Source of the DNA: Microbacteriaceae bacterium
Lineage (GTDB): Bacteria; Actinomycetota; Actinomycetes; Actinomycetales; Microbacteriaceae
Direction: 5' to 3'
Assembly (NCBI GenBank): GCA_024645175.1
Contig: JAHEGB010000009.1
Coordinates: 1-35,536, forward strand
Length of the DNA stretch: 35,536 nucleotides
Part shown: positions 7,993 through 17,100 of the stretch, in pieces
Layout: every line of letters begins with the position of its first letter
Position numbering within the stretch: position 1 is the stretch's first letter
Notes under the pieces: generated by a model
What the model saw: only the letters and a program-made list of their open reading frames with translations
Told to the model about the DNA's origin: nothing
Database searches by the model: none
Position numbers and translations under genes: made by a program

Positions 7993-9324
7993 ATGAGCGA
8001 TAACAGCAACGATTCGAACTTCGAAGGCGAGGGGCTAGACCCTCAAGACTTCGAGGCCTTTATGCGCGAGTTTCTCGAAAAAGGCGCTGCAGGCATGGAT
8101 GTCGAAAAGCTCGCCGCGGCTGCAGGTCTGCCAAACGACCCTGCGCAACTGGCCGCAATGCTTTCGCAACTTCGCTCGGCACTAAATCAGAGCAACCCAG
8201 ATGGCAGCGCCGTGAACTGGAAGCTTGCGAGCGACCAGGCGCGACAGCTCGCGGCGGCAAATTCTTCTGCAATTTCTGAAGACGTTCGCAAACAACTAAG
8301 CGACGCCCTCGCCATCGCAACTCTCTGGCTAAATCAAGCGACGCAAATTTCTGAACTTACTCAAGAACCAAAATTGCTTTCGCGTGAACTCTGGGTTCAA
8401 GATGCAATGCCGCTGTTTCAAGCGCTATCTTCGCCGGTCGCCGAGCGCATGAGCGTCGCGTTGAGTGAAAGCTTGCAAGCAAATGCACCAGAAGAACTTT
8501 CTGGAGTCCTATCAAACGCAACCTCAATGATGCGATCGATGGGTGGCGCACTTTTTGCGATGCAACTAGGTCAGTCACTTGGCAAACTTTCGACAGAGGT
8601 TCTAACCGGTGGCGACATCGGTCTGCCGATTTTTGCAGAGCAGCGTGCAGCGTTCTTGACTCAGAATCTCGAGGCTTATATCAACGAGCTCGACGTCGAA
8701 ACCGACCAGGTTTTGATTTATCTTGCCGTTCGCGAACTCGCTCACGCGCGTTTGTTCAAGCAAAGCAAGTGGCTGCGCGAACACGTAATCAACCAGATCA
8801 CCCAGTATGCCGCCGAGATCAAGATTGACACCGAGCGCATTCAAGAACTCACCCGCGACTTCGACCCGAACGACACCGCGGCCCTTCAACAGGCGTTTCA
8901 GAGCGGAGCCTTCATTGCAGCTCGCAATGAAGAGCAGGGTCGAGCGCTCGAAAGCATCGAGAACATACTTGCCCTGATTGAAGGTTGGGTCGATGCAATC
9001 ACAGACCAGGCCACTGCACTGCTGCCGAAGTCGATTGCAATTGGCGAGGCCGTGCGTCGTCGCCGAGCTAGCGGCGGGCCAGCAGAAAAGACCTTTGGCA
9101 CGCTGATTGGGCTTGAACTCAGGCCTCGACGCCTGCGCGAAGCGGCAACCCTGTGGCGCGAGATCGGCCACAGGCTTGGCAACGAGAAGCGCGACGCCCT
9201 GTGGAATCACCCAGACCTTTTGCCGACTGCCCAAGAGATAGTGAACCCAGAGCTGCTTTTCGCCCGACTTGATGGCGGCAGCGATAACTTCGACAAAGAG
9301 TTGCGAGACCTGCTGGGCGAATAG
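7993..9324 (+). CDS. DUF2342 / zincin-like metalloprotease family protein
   Basis: A 443-residue protein of the DUF2342 family (Rv3195-like; often named zinc-dependent metalloprotease or putative hydrolase). The start is set by AGGAG 5 nt before ATG 7993, giving MSDNSNDSN; an in-frame ATG 60 nt upstream has no such site and would overlap the ylbL start. The family signature helix is at residues 247-255 (RELAHARLF), followed by KQSKWLREH. This resembles a zincin helix but the first His of HExxH is Arg, so catalysis is uncertain. Neighbours match the Rv3193c-Rv3196 order. No signal peptide or membrane segment, so cytoplasmic. Substrate unknown. Confidence 0.85.
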   Translation: MSDNSNDSNFEGEGLDPQDFEAFMREFLEKGAAGMDVEKLAAAAGLPNDPAQLAAMLSQLRSALNQSNPDGSAVNWKLASDQARQLAAANSSAISEDVRKQLSDALAIATLWLNQATQISELTQEPKLLSRELWVQDAMPLFQALSSPVAERMSVALSESLQANAPEELSGVLSNATSMMRSMGGALFAMQLGQSLGKLSTEVLTGGDIGLPIFAEQRAAFLTQNLEAYINELDVETDQVLIYLAVRELAHARLFKQSKWLREHVINQITQYAAEIKIDTERIQELTRDFDPNDTAALQQAFQSGAFIAARNEEQGRALESIENILALIEGWVDAITDQATALLPKSIAIGEAVRRRRASGGPAEKTFGTLIGLELRPRRLREAATLWREIGHRLGNEKRDALWNHPDLLPTAQEIVNPELLFARLDGGSDNFDKELRDLLGE

Positions 9325-9343
9325 CCTGTGGACTAAATCAACT

Positions 9344-9349
9344 TAGGTT
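9344..9349 (+). promoter_or_regulatory. Candidate -10 element of the cyclodehydratase-like gene
   Basis: TAGGTT, 24 nt before ATG 9374, just after the stop of the DUF2342 gene. The start site would fall near 9356, giving a short leader of about 18 nt with an AGGA element. Confidence 0.45.
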
Positions 9350-9373
9350 CGCGATTGCGAGCAGGATGCTTGC

Positions 9374-10324
9374 ATGGTGCTGCGCATAAATCCGAGTCGA
9401 ATGCCAATCTGGCGCAACCCAAACGAGTTGCAACTCGGCGAATCGTCAAACGCGATTCGCATTACCGGGCTAAGCCCAGGTCAAGAACGACTGATCAAAC
9501 TTCTATATCGAGGCGTGGCAGATAGCTATTTCAAAGAGGTGGCCGAAACAGTCGGCGCGAACGAGCCAGAGCAACTGCTGAAACAAATCGAGCCAGCGCT
9601 GCTCAAGCGAGCCAGTGAACCAACCAGCCTCAATGCACAATTCATCGCCGATCACTTTGCCGAGATTTGTCGCGCGCAAGCAACGCACAACACCGAAGGT
9701 GCTGTGGTTCTTGATTCGCGAAGACGAGGCACCGTGTTTATCGAAAACTGTCATGGGGTTACCAAGACCGTTGCCACTGCCCTATCGAACTCGGGAGTCG
9801 GAACGATTGTTCTTGAGAACTTAGAAGATTTGTCTGACCTCGAACTCGAGTGCAAGACCATCGACCTGAGTGACATGACCGATGTTCAGATTGACCAAAT
9901 CGATTTTGCAATCTTGATTTCAAATAATGCGATTTCGCCGAGGTCTTATGCCCGTTGGCTCGGCAGAAACGTGTCGCACCTGAGCATCGTCTTTGATAGC
10001 GAGGGCGTTTCGATAAGCCCAACGATTCGAAGCGCGAAGAATCCGTGCCTGAATTGTTTTCACGAGAACAAAACCAGCGCTGATTCGAGTTGGCCGGCGG
10101 TGGCTTCTCAACTCTTGTTCAGCCAACAGCGGTTCGACGATGTCTCGGCAAACTATTTTGCGGCTTCGATTGCCGGTCAGCGCGCGTTGCACGAAATCGA
10201 CGTCTCAAATGGCACTGCCGAAGAAACCCAAGGTTCAGCCGGCTATCGCTTGTCTATGAAGAATGCTGAAATCTCAGAGTTCAGTTGGCCATTCAATGAC
10301 TCTTGCAAGTGCCGGGGTTATTAG
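9374..10324 (+). CDS. Orphan TOMM cyclodehydratase-like (ThiF/E1-like) protein
   Basis: A 316-residue protein resembling the actinobacterial 'bacteriocin biosynthesis cyclodehydratase domain' or TOMM leader-binding ThiF-like family. An N-terminal region (about 1-100) resembles the leader-binding winged-helix part. Residues 105-215 are an alternating strand/helix E1-like region without a recognisable ATP-binding GxGxxG. The zinc site is CLNC (225-228) plus CKC (311-313), with the family phrase PCLNCFHENK followed by SSWP. No YcaO protein, precursor peptide or transporter is nearby, so its role is unlikely to be standard azoline synthesis. It may be transcribed from its own promoter. Its TAG stop overlaps the uvrD2 stop by 4 nt. 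It matches the position of Rv3196. Confidence 0.65.
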   Translation: MVLRINPSRMPIWRNPNELQLGESSNAIRITGLSPGQERLIKLLYRGVADSYFKEVAETVGANEPEQLLKQIEPALLKRASEPTSLNAQFIADHFAEICRAQATHNTEGAVVLDSRRRGTVFIENCHGVTKTVATALSNSGVGTIVLENLEDLSDLELECKTIDLSDMTDVQIDQIDFAILISNNAISPRSYARWLGRNVSHLSIVFDSEGVSISPTIRSAKNPCLNCFHENKTSADSSWPAVASQLLFSQQRFDDVSANYFAASIAGQRALHEIDVSNGTAEETQGSAGYRLSMKNAEISEFSWPFNDSCKCRGY

Positions 10325-12009
10325 CCGAGCAGGCCCAAGAACCGTGATGGCTCGCGATCTCTCGCCGAATTGCCGTCGCGCTTAGACCACGAAATGCTCA
10401 GTTTTCGCTTTGCTCGGGTGACGGCTACATAAAACAAGCGCTTCTCTTCGGCTATCTCGGCCGGTGTTGTGGCATAACCAATTGGCAGGTAGCCCTCGGT
10501 TGCACCCACGATAAAGACCTGAGACCACTCGAGCCCCTTGGCCGCGTGAATGGTCGAAAGGGTCACGGCAGGCTTCACCGGCTCGTGCTGAGATCGCTTG
10601 CGTTCGTCTAGTTCGGCAGCGAATTGGGCGACTGTTGAGCCCTCTGGCATTTCATCGAGCATCGAAATCAGAGACGAGAGCGACTCCCATCGGTCGCGCT
10701 CAGCGCCGGCGTGATCTGGTTCGCGAGACGTCCAGCCGAGACTTCGACAAATGTCAGTGACAACCTCGAAGGTTGACTTATCTGGTCGGCCCGCCGAATT
10801 TGCCTCGGCACGAATCGCAGTCATCGCGCGAAGAATTTCGGGGCGATTGAAGAATCGCTCACCACCGCGCAACTGATATTCAACGGCCGCCTCGGTTAGG
10901 GCTGCTTCGAAAACTTCACTCTGGCCATTCACTCGATAGAGCACCGCAATTTCGTTTGGCTTTGTTCCCGAATCGATTTGCTCGCGAATTGCAGCAGCGG
11001 TTGCCTTCGCTTCTTCGGCAAGAGTTGCATAACTCGACACGCAAACAGAGTCGCCCTTATCTGAAATCGAACGAAGCGAATCAGTCGCAGAAGAATCGGC
11101 AACGATTCGGTTCGCTGCATCAACAATGTTTTGTGAACTTCTGTAATTCTGCGTCAGCTGCAAAACCTTTGCGTCGTCATAACGCGATTCAAAGTTGCGC
11201 AAAAACTCACTCGTCGCACCCGTGAACGAATAAATCGTTTGGTTCGGGTCGCCAACGACACAGAGGTCTGTGTGGTCGCCCATCCAGCAATCGAGCAGTG
11301 CGTGCTGCAGCGGCGAAATGTCTTGATATTCGTCAACGGTGAAGAAACGGTATTGCTGTTGAACGTGGCTAAGCGCCAATGGCTCGGCTCTGAGCATGCC
11401 GAGCGTGAGAATCAAAACGTCTTCCCAGTCGAGTCTCTGACTCTTTACCTTGTTCTCTTCATAAAGGGCTTGCAGAGCCAGGTTCTGCTCTGGCTTGATG
11501 CCCGCGATCTTCGGTCGTTTGTCGATAACAGCCGCATAGCCGTCTAGGTCGAGCATCGAATATTTGCGCCACTCGATTTCTGCGGCAAGCTCACGAATGG
11601 CTGCGGTGTCGAGCTTGATCTTCAATTCGTTTGCGGCATCGGCCACGATTTTGGCCTTTGACTCGAGCACCTGCGGTGCCGGAACGCCAGCGAACTGCGG
11701 CCAGAAGAACTCGAGTTGAGAAAGTGCCGCGGCGTGAAAAGTCTTTACCTGCACGCCGCTTGCCCCGAGTTGGCGCAGGCGCGAGCGAAGTTCGCCGGCA
11801 GCTCGGTTGGTATAGGTAAGCGCTAGAACTCGGTTAGCAGCGTAGTAACCCCGAGCTATTCCATAGGCGATGCGGTGCGTAATCGTGCGGGTCTTTCCGG
11901 TTCCGGCTCCGGCGAGAATGCAGGTTGGGCCAATTAGCGACTCGGCCGCTTGGCGTTGCTCTTCATCGAGATTCTCGAGCAGTGCCTCTGCGCTGATGTT
12001 TGCGTTCAC
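10321..12009 (-). CDS. uvrD2: UvrD2-like superfamily 1 DNA helicase (short form)
   Basis: A 3'-5' ATP-dependent DNA helicase. Motifs in order: Walker A GAGTGKT (34-40), motif II VDEYQD (225-230), motif III GDPNQTIYSF (253-262), motif V region LSTIHAAKGLEW (about 480) and motif VI RLFYVAVTRAKR (about 530). The 562-residue protein stops almost directly after the helicase core. Mycobacterial UvrD2 is about 700 residues with a C-terminal HRDC domain and tetracysteine motif, which are both absent here. It starts 2 nt after the nudC stop, so nudC-uvrD2 is an operon. The symbol rests on neighbourhood (nudC, adnAB) as well as sequence; a generic UvrD/PcrA-type helicase is the alternative. Confidence 0.88.
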   Translation of the reverse strand: MNANISAEALLENLDEEQRQAAESLIGPTCILAGAGTGKTRTITHRIAYGIARGYYAANRVLALTYTNRAAGELRSRLRQLGASGVQVKTFHAAALSQLEFFWPQFAGVPAPQVLESKAKIVADAANELKIKLDTAAIRELAAEIEWRKYSMLDLDGYAAVIDKRPKIAGIKPEQNLALQALYEENKVKSQRLDWEDVLILTLGMLRAEPLALSHVQQQYRFFTVDEYQDISPLQHALLDCWMGDHTDLCVVGDPNQTIYSFTGATSEFLRNFESRYDDAKVLQLTQNYRSSQNIVDAANRIVADSSATDSLRSISDKGDSVCVSSYATLAEEAKATAAAIREQIDSGTKPNEIAVLYRVNGQSEVFEAALTEAAVEYQLRGGERFFNRPEILRAMTAIRAEANSAGRPDKSTFEVVTDICRSLGWTSREPDHAGAERDRWESLSSLISMLDEMPEGSTVAQFAAELDERKRSQHEPVKPAVTLSTIHAAKGLEWSQVFIVGATEGYLPIGYATTPAEIAEEKRLFYVAVTRAKRKLSISWSKRDGNSARDREPSRFLGLLG

Positions 12010-12011
12010 TT

Positions 12012-12971
12012 CTAGCTTCTGCCTTTGGCGTCGCTAGCCGAAACGAGCTCGCCGCCATACCAGTGTTCGATTAGTGCGCGAGCGATTGATAGTTTGCCTG
12101 GCAACAACATTTCGCCTGCCGAGGTCGCAAGTTCTTCACGACTGAACCAACGCAGCTTTTCGATTTCGAGACCGTCTGGGTTCAAATTCTGATTGCCGTG
12201 CGCGCGAGCCATAAAACCAACCATCAACGAATAAGGAAACGGCCAGGCCTGACTGCCCAGATATTCGACATCTTCAACACGGATTCCCGCTTCTTCGAAC
12301 ATCTCTCGCTGAACGGCTGCGGTCAGAGATTCGCCGGGCTCAACGAAGCCAGCGAGAATCGACCAGCGATTGTCTTCCCAGATTCCCTGCGAGCCAAGCA
12401 AGATGCGATCTTCATCGTCAATCACCGCAGCAATAATTGCCGGATCAGTTCTCGGATAAACCTCTTTGTCGTCGGCTTCACATCGGCGAACCCAACCGGC
12501 GTCGATGATTTGAGTTTCGGCTCCGCACTTCGGGCAGAACGGGTGACTCTCGTGCCAGTTCGCAATCGCTAGACCTTGGGCATAGAGTCCGGCATCGCGA
12601 GCGCTCAGGCCAGCACCAGTTCGGCGCAAACTGTGCCAAGCAGATTCGTTGGCTTCAATTCTTTGAGCTTCGGTTTCGCTGACCACTGCCAAAACGACAG
12701 GGGTCGAAGCTGGCTCGCGAGATTCGCTGTCTAGGGTTTTTCCGAGATAGACCCGAATCTCGATCGACGAAACGTCGCCGACAGATAAAAGTTTGAGCTG
12801 AGCAACATCGGCACCGCCGTGACTTTCGAGCAAGACCTTGCCCTGAAACATCGGCAGAATTCGAGTTGCCGGGTTAGCCCAAAGCTCGGCGAATAGGTTT
12901 TCGTTGGTGCGACTGAGGTAGTCGCGATCAATCGCATGTCTGGCTAGCGGCAAGTTCAGGGCAGAAGTCAT
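12012..12971 (-). CDS. nudC: NAD(H) pyrophosphatase / RNA decapping Nudix hydrolase
   Basis: Hydrolyses NAD(H) to NMN(H) and AMP, and in characterised relatives removes 5' NAD caps from RNA. The 319-residue protein has a zinc-ribbon region (CPKC at 146-149, a single Cys at 164) and a perfect Nudix box from Gly208 to Ile230 (GX5EX7REXXEEXG), then the NudC-type motif SQAWPFPYS (240-248; the usual form is SQPWPFP). Only three zinc-site cysteines are seen where four are usual; the last falls at Asp167 or Asp168. A strong AAAGGAG lies 5 nt before the ATG. Operon with uvrD2; divergent from the phosphotransferase-like gene. Confidence 0.93.
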   Translation of the reverse strand: MTSALNLPLARHAIDRDYLSRTNENLFAELWANPATRILPMFQGKVLLESHGGADVAQLKLLSVGDVSSIEIRVYLGKTLDSESREPASTPVVLAVVSETEAQRIEANESAWHSLRRTGAGLSARDAGLYAQGLAIANWHESHPFCPKCGAETQIIDAGWVRRCEADDKEVYPRTDPAIIAAVIDDEDRILLGSQGIWEDNRWSILAGFVEPGESLTAAVQREMFEEAGIRVEDVEYLGSQAWPFPYSLMVGFMARAHGNQNLNPDGLEIEKLRWFSREELATSAGEMLLPGKLSIARALIEHWYGGELVSASDAKGRS

Positions 12972-13034
12972 GGCTGCTCCTTTGATTTATCCGCTAAATG
13001 CGTGGCGTTGCGGGCAGTTGCCCAGTTTGTTGCC

Positions 13035-13040
13035 TAACCT
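13035..13040 (+). promoter_or_regulatory. -10 element of the phosphotransferase-like gene (leaderless arrangement)
   Basis: TAACCT ends 7 nt before the ATG at 13048; no Shine-Dalgarno is present. This favours 13048 over the in-frame ATG at 12970, which would sit inside the start of nudC. Confidence 0.5.
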
Positions 13041-13047
13041 TTTGGGC

Positions 13048-14187
13048 ATGGGCAAATCTCCCCTAATTTTAGCCGCGCTAGCCACCGACGCAGTTTCGGG
13101 GTTGAACGTGAAGAACGCCGTCACCATCACCGGTGAGGCTGGTGGCAACTTCGACTCGGCACTCTTGACCGACATCAACGGCGACCACTACGTGGTTCGT
13201 GTTCCAATCACCCCAGCAGCTGGCACAGAGCTAGAACTCGAATTGCAGGTTCTCAAGAATCTTTCGAGCTTTAGATCTCGACTCGGTTTTGACATTCCTC
13301 AGCCGGTTGGCGAGACTCGTGAGTTTCCGAGCGGCAACCGCGTTCTAGTTTTCAAATATGTTCACGGCAACCCAATTGACACTCGCCGTTTGTCTGCTGC
13401 AAGTTCGCTTGCACAGAGCATTGCCAAGAGCATTGCGGCAATTCACTCGCTTCCGATTGAACTAATTCAAAACAACGGACTTTCAGAATTCAGCCCGGCA
13501 GAAAACATTCGCTTGCGCACCGCAGAACTTGACCGCGCAATGCAGAGTGGCCAGGTTCCACCAATCATGTTGCAACGTTGGGAAGACGCTCTCGCAGACG
13601 TGTCACTCTTCAAGTACCAGCCGGTTGTGGTGCACGCAACCATCGGCCACGACACTCTTCTCGAATCTGGCGGAGAGATCACCGGTGTTCTCGACTGGAA
13701 GAAAGTTCAGCTGAACGACCCAGCCCTCGACTTTGCCTGGCTTGCCGGTGAAGACACCGAGCTGGTCGAATCGATTCTGCTCAACTATCAGCTCGCTCGA
13801 AATGGCGCAGACGCAAACATCGCTCGCCGAGCAACTCTCTATTCAGAGCTCGACTGGGTTCGCTGGATGCTTCACGGATACGCAGCCAAAGACCCTGCAA
13901 TTGTTCAAGAAGCAATCGATGCCATGAACGAACTTGCCGCAGAGGCAAGCGAGGGAACATTGCCATCGCTATCAGAGGTTGTTGCCGCCCCACCTGTATT
14001 CGAGAATGTCAGCTTCATCGAGCAGACCGAGAGCGTGAGCGACGATTATGGCCATGAAACCTCTGCGCAGGTCGAAGAGATCGAAATCGTTGAGGTTGTT
14101 GAGGTTCGAGAGGCAGATTCGTCAGCCACTGAACCTGACGACAAGACCAAGCCGATCGAAACCGTCAAGGATCAAGACCTCTTTTAG
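13048..14187 (+). CDS. Aminoglycoside-phosphotransferase-fold protein, probable pseudokinase
   Basis: A 379-residue protein of the APH/choline-kinase-like fold. An N-lobe (about 20-105) includes YVVRVP, and a C-lobe has the Brenner-type loop at 194-217. In active members this loop reads HGDxxxxN and then IDW. Here it reads HATIGHDT (196-203) then VLDW (214-217), so the catalytic Asp is Thr198 and the Asn is Thr203, while the metal-binding Asp216 is kept. About 75 C-terminal residues form an acidic, disordered-looking tail. An upstream ATG at 12970 is rejected. It lies between nudC and adnB; its 3' end overlaps adnB by 4 nt tail to tail. Resistance is an unlikely role; a regulatory or scaffolding function is inference. 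Confidence 0.78.
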   Translation: MGKSPLILAALATDAVSGLNVKNAVTITGEAGGNFDSALLTDINGDHYVVRVPITPAAGTELELELQVLKNLSSFRSRLGFDIPQPVGETREFPSGNRVLVFKYVHGNPIDTRRLSAASSLAQSIAKSIAAIHSLPIELIQNNGLSEFSPAENIRLRTAELDRAMQSGQVPPIMLQRWEDALADVSLFKYQPVVVHATIGHDTLLESGGEITGVLDWKKVQLNDPALDFAWLAGEDTELVESILLNYQLARNGADANIARRATLYSELDWVRWMLHGYAAKDPAIVQEAIDAMNELAAEASEGTLPSLSEVVAAPPVFENVSFIEQTESVSDDYGHETSAQVEEIEIVEVVEVREADSSATEPDDKTKPIETVKDQDLF

Positions 14188-17100
14188 TCTTCGACTAACT
14201 GGGCCAAGACCAGGTTCCACTCTTCGAGAATTTCTGCCTTGCCAAGAATCGCCTTCGGTGTGAGTTCTTCACCCTCACCGACAAAGAAGAAACTTGCCTG
14301 AACTTTTTCAATTGGCATTTTCGAATATTCCGCAAATGCCAAACGATAAAGAGCGAGCTGCAGTGAACGACGTCGAAGGTCTTCGGCGTCGGTCGGCGGC
14401 TTATTGGTCTTCCAGTCGACTATCTGCACACCGTCTTCGGTTTCATAGATGGCATCCATCTTGCAAATGAAGGTGTTCTGATCGATGGTCAACTGAATCT
14501 CTTGCTCAACTGCCAGAGGCGTCAGCTTAGCGAACCTTGAGTTTTCAAAGTTGGCCTTGAGCTCGTCGATTGTGTAGAAGTCTTCTTCGTCTTCGAGCTC
14601 AAACTCTTCGTCATCAAGCAAGTTGCCACTCGGAGCGAATCGCTTCTCAACCCAGGCGTGAAACAAGTTGCCTCGACGCGACTGCGCATAAGGCTGGCTT
14701 GGCACAGGGCGCAGGTAGCCACCGGCAACCTCATCGAGTTCACCAAGGTATGCCTTGAAGTTTGATGCCGGAATTCGAACTGGAAAATCGACTTTGTCGA
14801 CTTGACCCTTCAAGACTTCTTGCTCGCGCAAAAGGTGTTTGATCAGCTTGGCGGTTTCGTCTTTTGCAGCAGGTTCGACAGCGTTAGTCTCAATCGCTTT
14901 GGTTACCGCGTCTGCAGCATCGTGAACTTGCTTGCCACGTTCTTCGCCGAACGGCTGCTTTGGCCACTCTTCAACCAGGTCGCTCTTCTTGAGCGGCTGC
15001 TCTTCAGCCTCACGCTCAGGCAACTCGCCGATGTTGGCTAGCGGGCCACCAGGCAAGGCAAGGCACTCGAGCAAGAATTGCGATGGCTCCATGGCCTCTT
15101 TGACGCCGGGCTTCCAATAGCAACCTGAGAGAAGCAGCTCGTGCTTTGGTCTCGTAATTGCCACGTAAATCAAACGTCGTTCTTCGTCGAGCAACATTTC
15201 ACGAACCCAGGTTTTCGAGAACAGCTCTCGGGAGTCGTTCAACAACTTTTGGGTTGTGGGGGTTTCAAAATCGAAACGCGGAAGCGTGCTCTTGTCGCCG
15301 CGCAGTTCATATGGAAGTTGACCTTCAGAGAGCCAGCCCTGCATTGAGCGAGGCTTTGACGGAAACTCGTTTTGCATCAAACTCGGCAGAGCAACGTAGT
15401 CCCACTCGAGACCCTTTGCTCCGTGAATGGTGAGCACCTGAATGACCTTGTTTTGCGGTTTCGCACGTGGTGCCTCGAGGCGCTCGCGATCTGCCGCATA
15501 GTCGAGGTAATCGAGCAACATCGAGATTGACTGCGTGTTGCCAGATGCAACAAAACTTGTGACGACAGAGATGAACTCGTTGATGTGAATCAGCGGGTGT
15601 TTGCGCGATGGGTTTGCCATGAGCTCGATGTCGATCCAGAGTTCAGAAACAATTGCTCGCACTAATTCAGGCAACGGCAAACCGAGGCGCTGACGCATGT
15701 TGGCAAATAGCTTTGCCGCATCGCGCATGCGCTCGAGGCCGTCTTCGCTGATTGTCAGAGCTTCAGGCACAGAACCTGTGTTCAATCGATCGAGAGCATC
15801 GACCAACGACAACGCAGATTCGTCTGAGCGACCGGCAACATCTTTGAACTCTGGGTTGGTTCTGACTAGGTATTTTGCAAACTTGTGGAGCCCAGCAATG
15901 TCTTTTGCGGCGATGCGCCAGCGAGCACCAGTGAGCAGGCGAATGAGCTCGGTGCCAGCGTCTGGGCGAACCAGAACGGCAAGAGCCGACTTAATGTCTG
16001 CGACTTCTGGCATTTCGAGAAGCCCGCCGAGGCCAACAACTTCGACCTCAAGCCCGGCGCGCTGAAGTTCTTCGACATAGAGACGAATATTGGCGCGCTT
16101 GCGCAGCAATAGAGCCGCGGTTTGGCTGCCGTCTTTGTTTGGCGAAGGCTGCTTGAACTTGGCGTCGAACCAATCGGCTACCTTCTTGGCCTCTTGCTTT
16201 AGGTCTTGCTCGAAGCTGACCTCGATTTCGCCTTCCGCAGCGCTCGGCGCTGCCTTTAGCGTGACAACCTCGAGCGAAGAAACCTGCTTTGCAGCGGCCT
16301 CGTTGAGGTAGCTCGCCGGAGTCGCAAGCGGTTCGGCAAGGTGGTTCGCAAGGGTGAGCACGCCAGAGGGGTTGCGCCAAGAGGTGCTTAGTTTGAATTG
16401 CTCGATTGGCTTCGAGCTGAAGTCGGTTGCGAACTCACTTAGGTTCGATGCACTCGCACCGCGCCATCCATAAATCGATTGGTTTGGGTCTCCAACTGCA
16501 AGCACGGTGTGATCGAAAAACAAACCGCTAAGCAAGCGCGTCTGCAAGAACGAAGTGTCTTGATATTCGTCGAGCAGAACCTGCTTGTAGCGGCCGCGTT
16601 CGCGTTCGGCTACTTCAGGCAGGTCTCGAACCGCTCGTTCGGCCAAAGCAACCTGGTCTGAATAGTCGATGCGACCTTCTGCAAGTTTGTGGCGATTGAA
16701 TTCATCTGCAAGCCTCGCAATGAGCTCGGTGCGCTTTAGGGTTTCGAGCAGGTCGTTGATGTAACCGTTGCGCTCGCCACTTGTGTCGCCAGCCTTTTTC
16801 GGCAGTGCTGCAATAATCTCGTGCACTTCGGTTAGATAAGCCGAAATCGATTCGCTTGTCGCAAGGTTTTCGTTCATCGACTGCGCGAGTGCTACAACCT
16901 TTTCGATCAGGTCGTCTGCGCTGAAATCTTGATCGAGCAAGTCGCTTGCAACAGAACCACCGCGAGCGTTTAGCATCTGCTTTGCGAATTGATATTGAGT
17001 TGCGTCGGTCAGCTGAATCGCATCGGCTTCATAGCCAAGCTGCAGCGCAAAATCGCGAAACAGGTTGTTGGCATAAGAGTTGTAGGTGCTCACGTTCGGC

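Noticed and set aside
8602-9234. 210-residue open frame antisense to the DUF2342 gene
   Set aside because: Composition is that of a reverse-frame shadow, and the sense frame carries recognisable family motifs.
12970-13047. Upstream ATG (12970) extending the phosphotransferase-like protein by 26 residues
   Set aside because: It would overlap the nudC start codon and lacks a ribosome-binding site; the ATG at 13048 has a well-spaced -10 hexamer.
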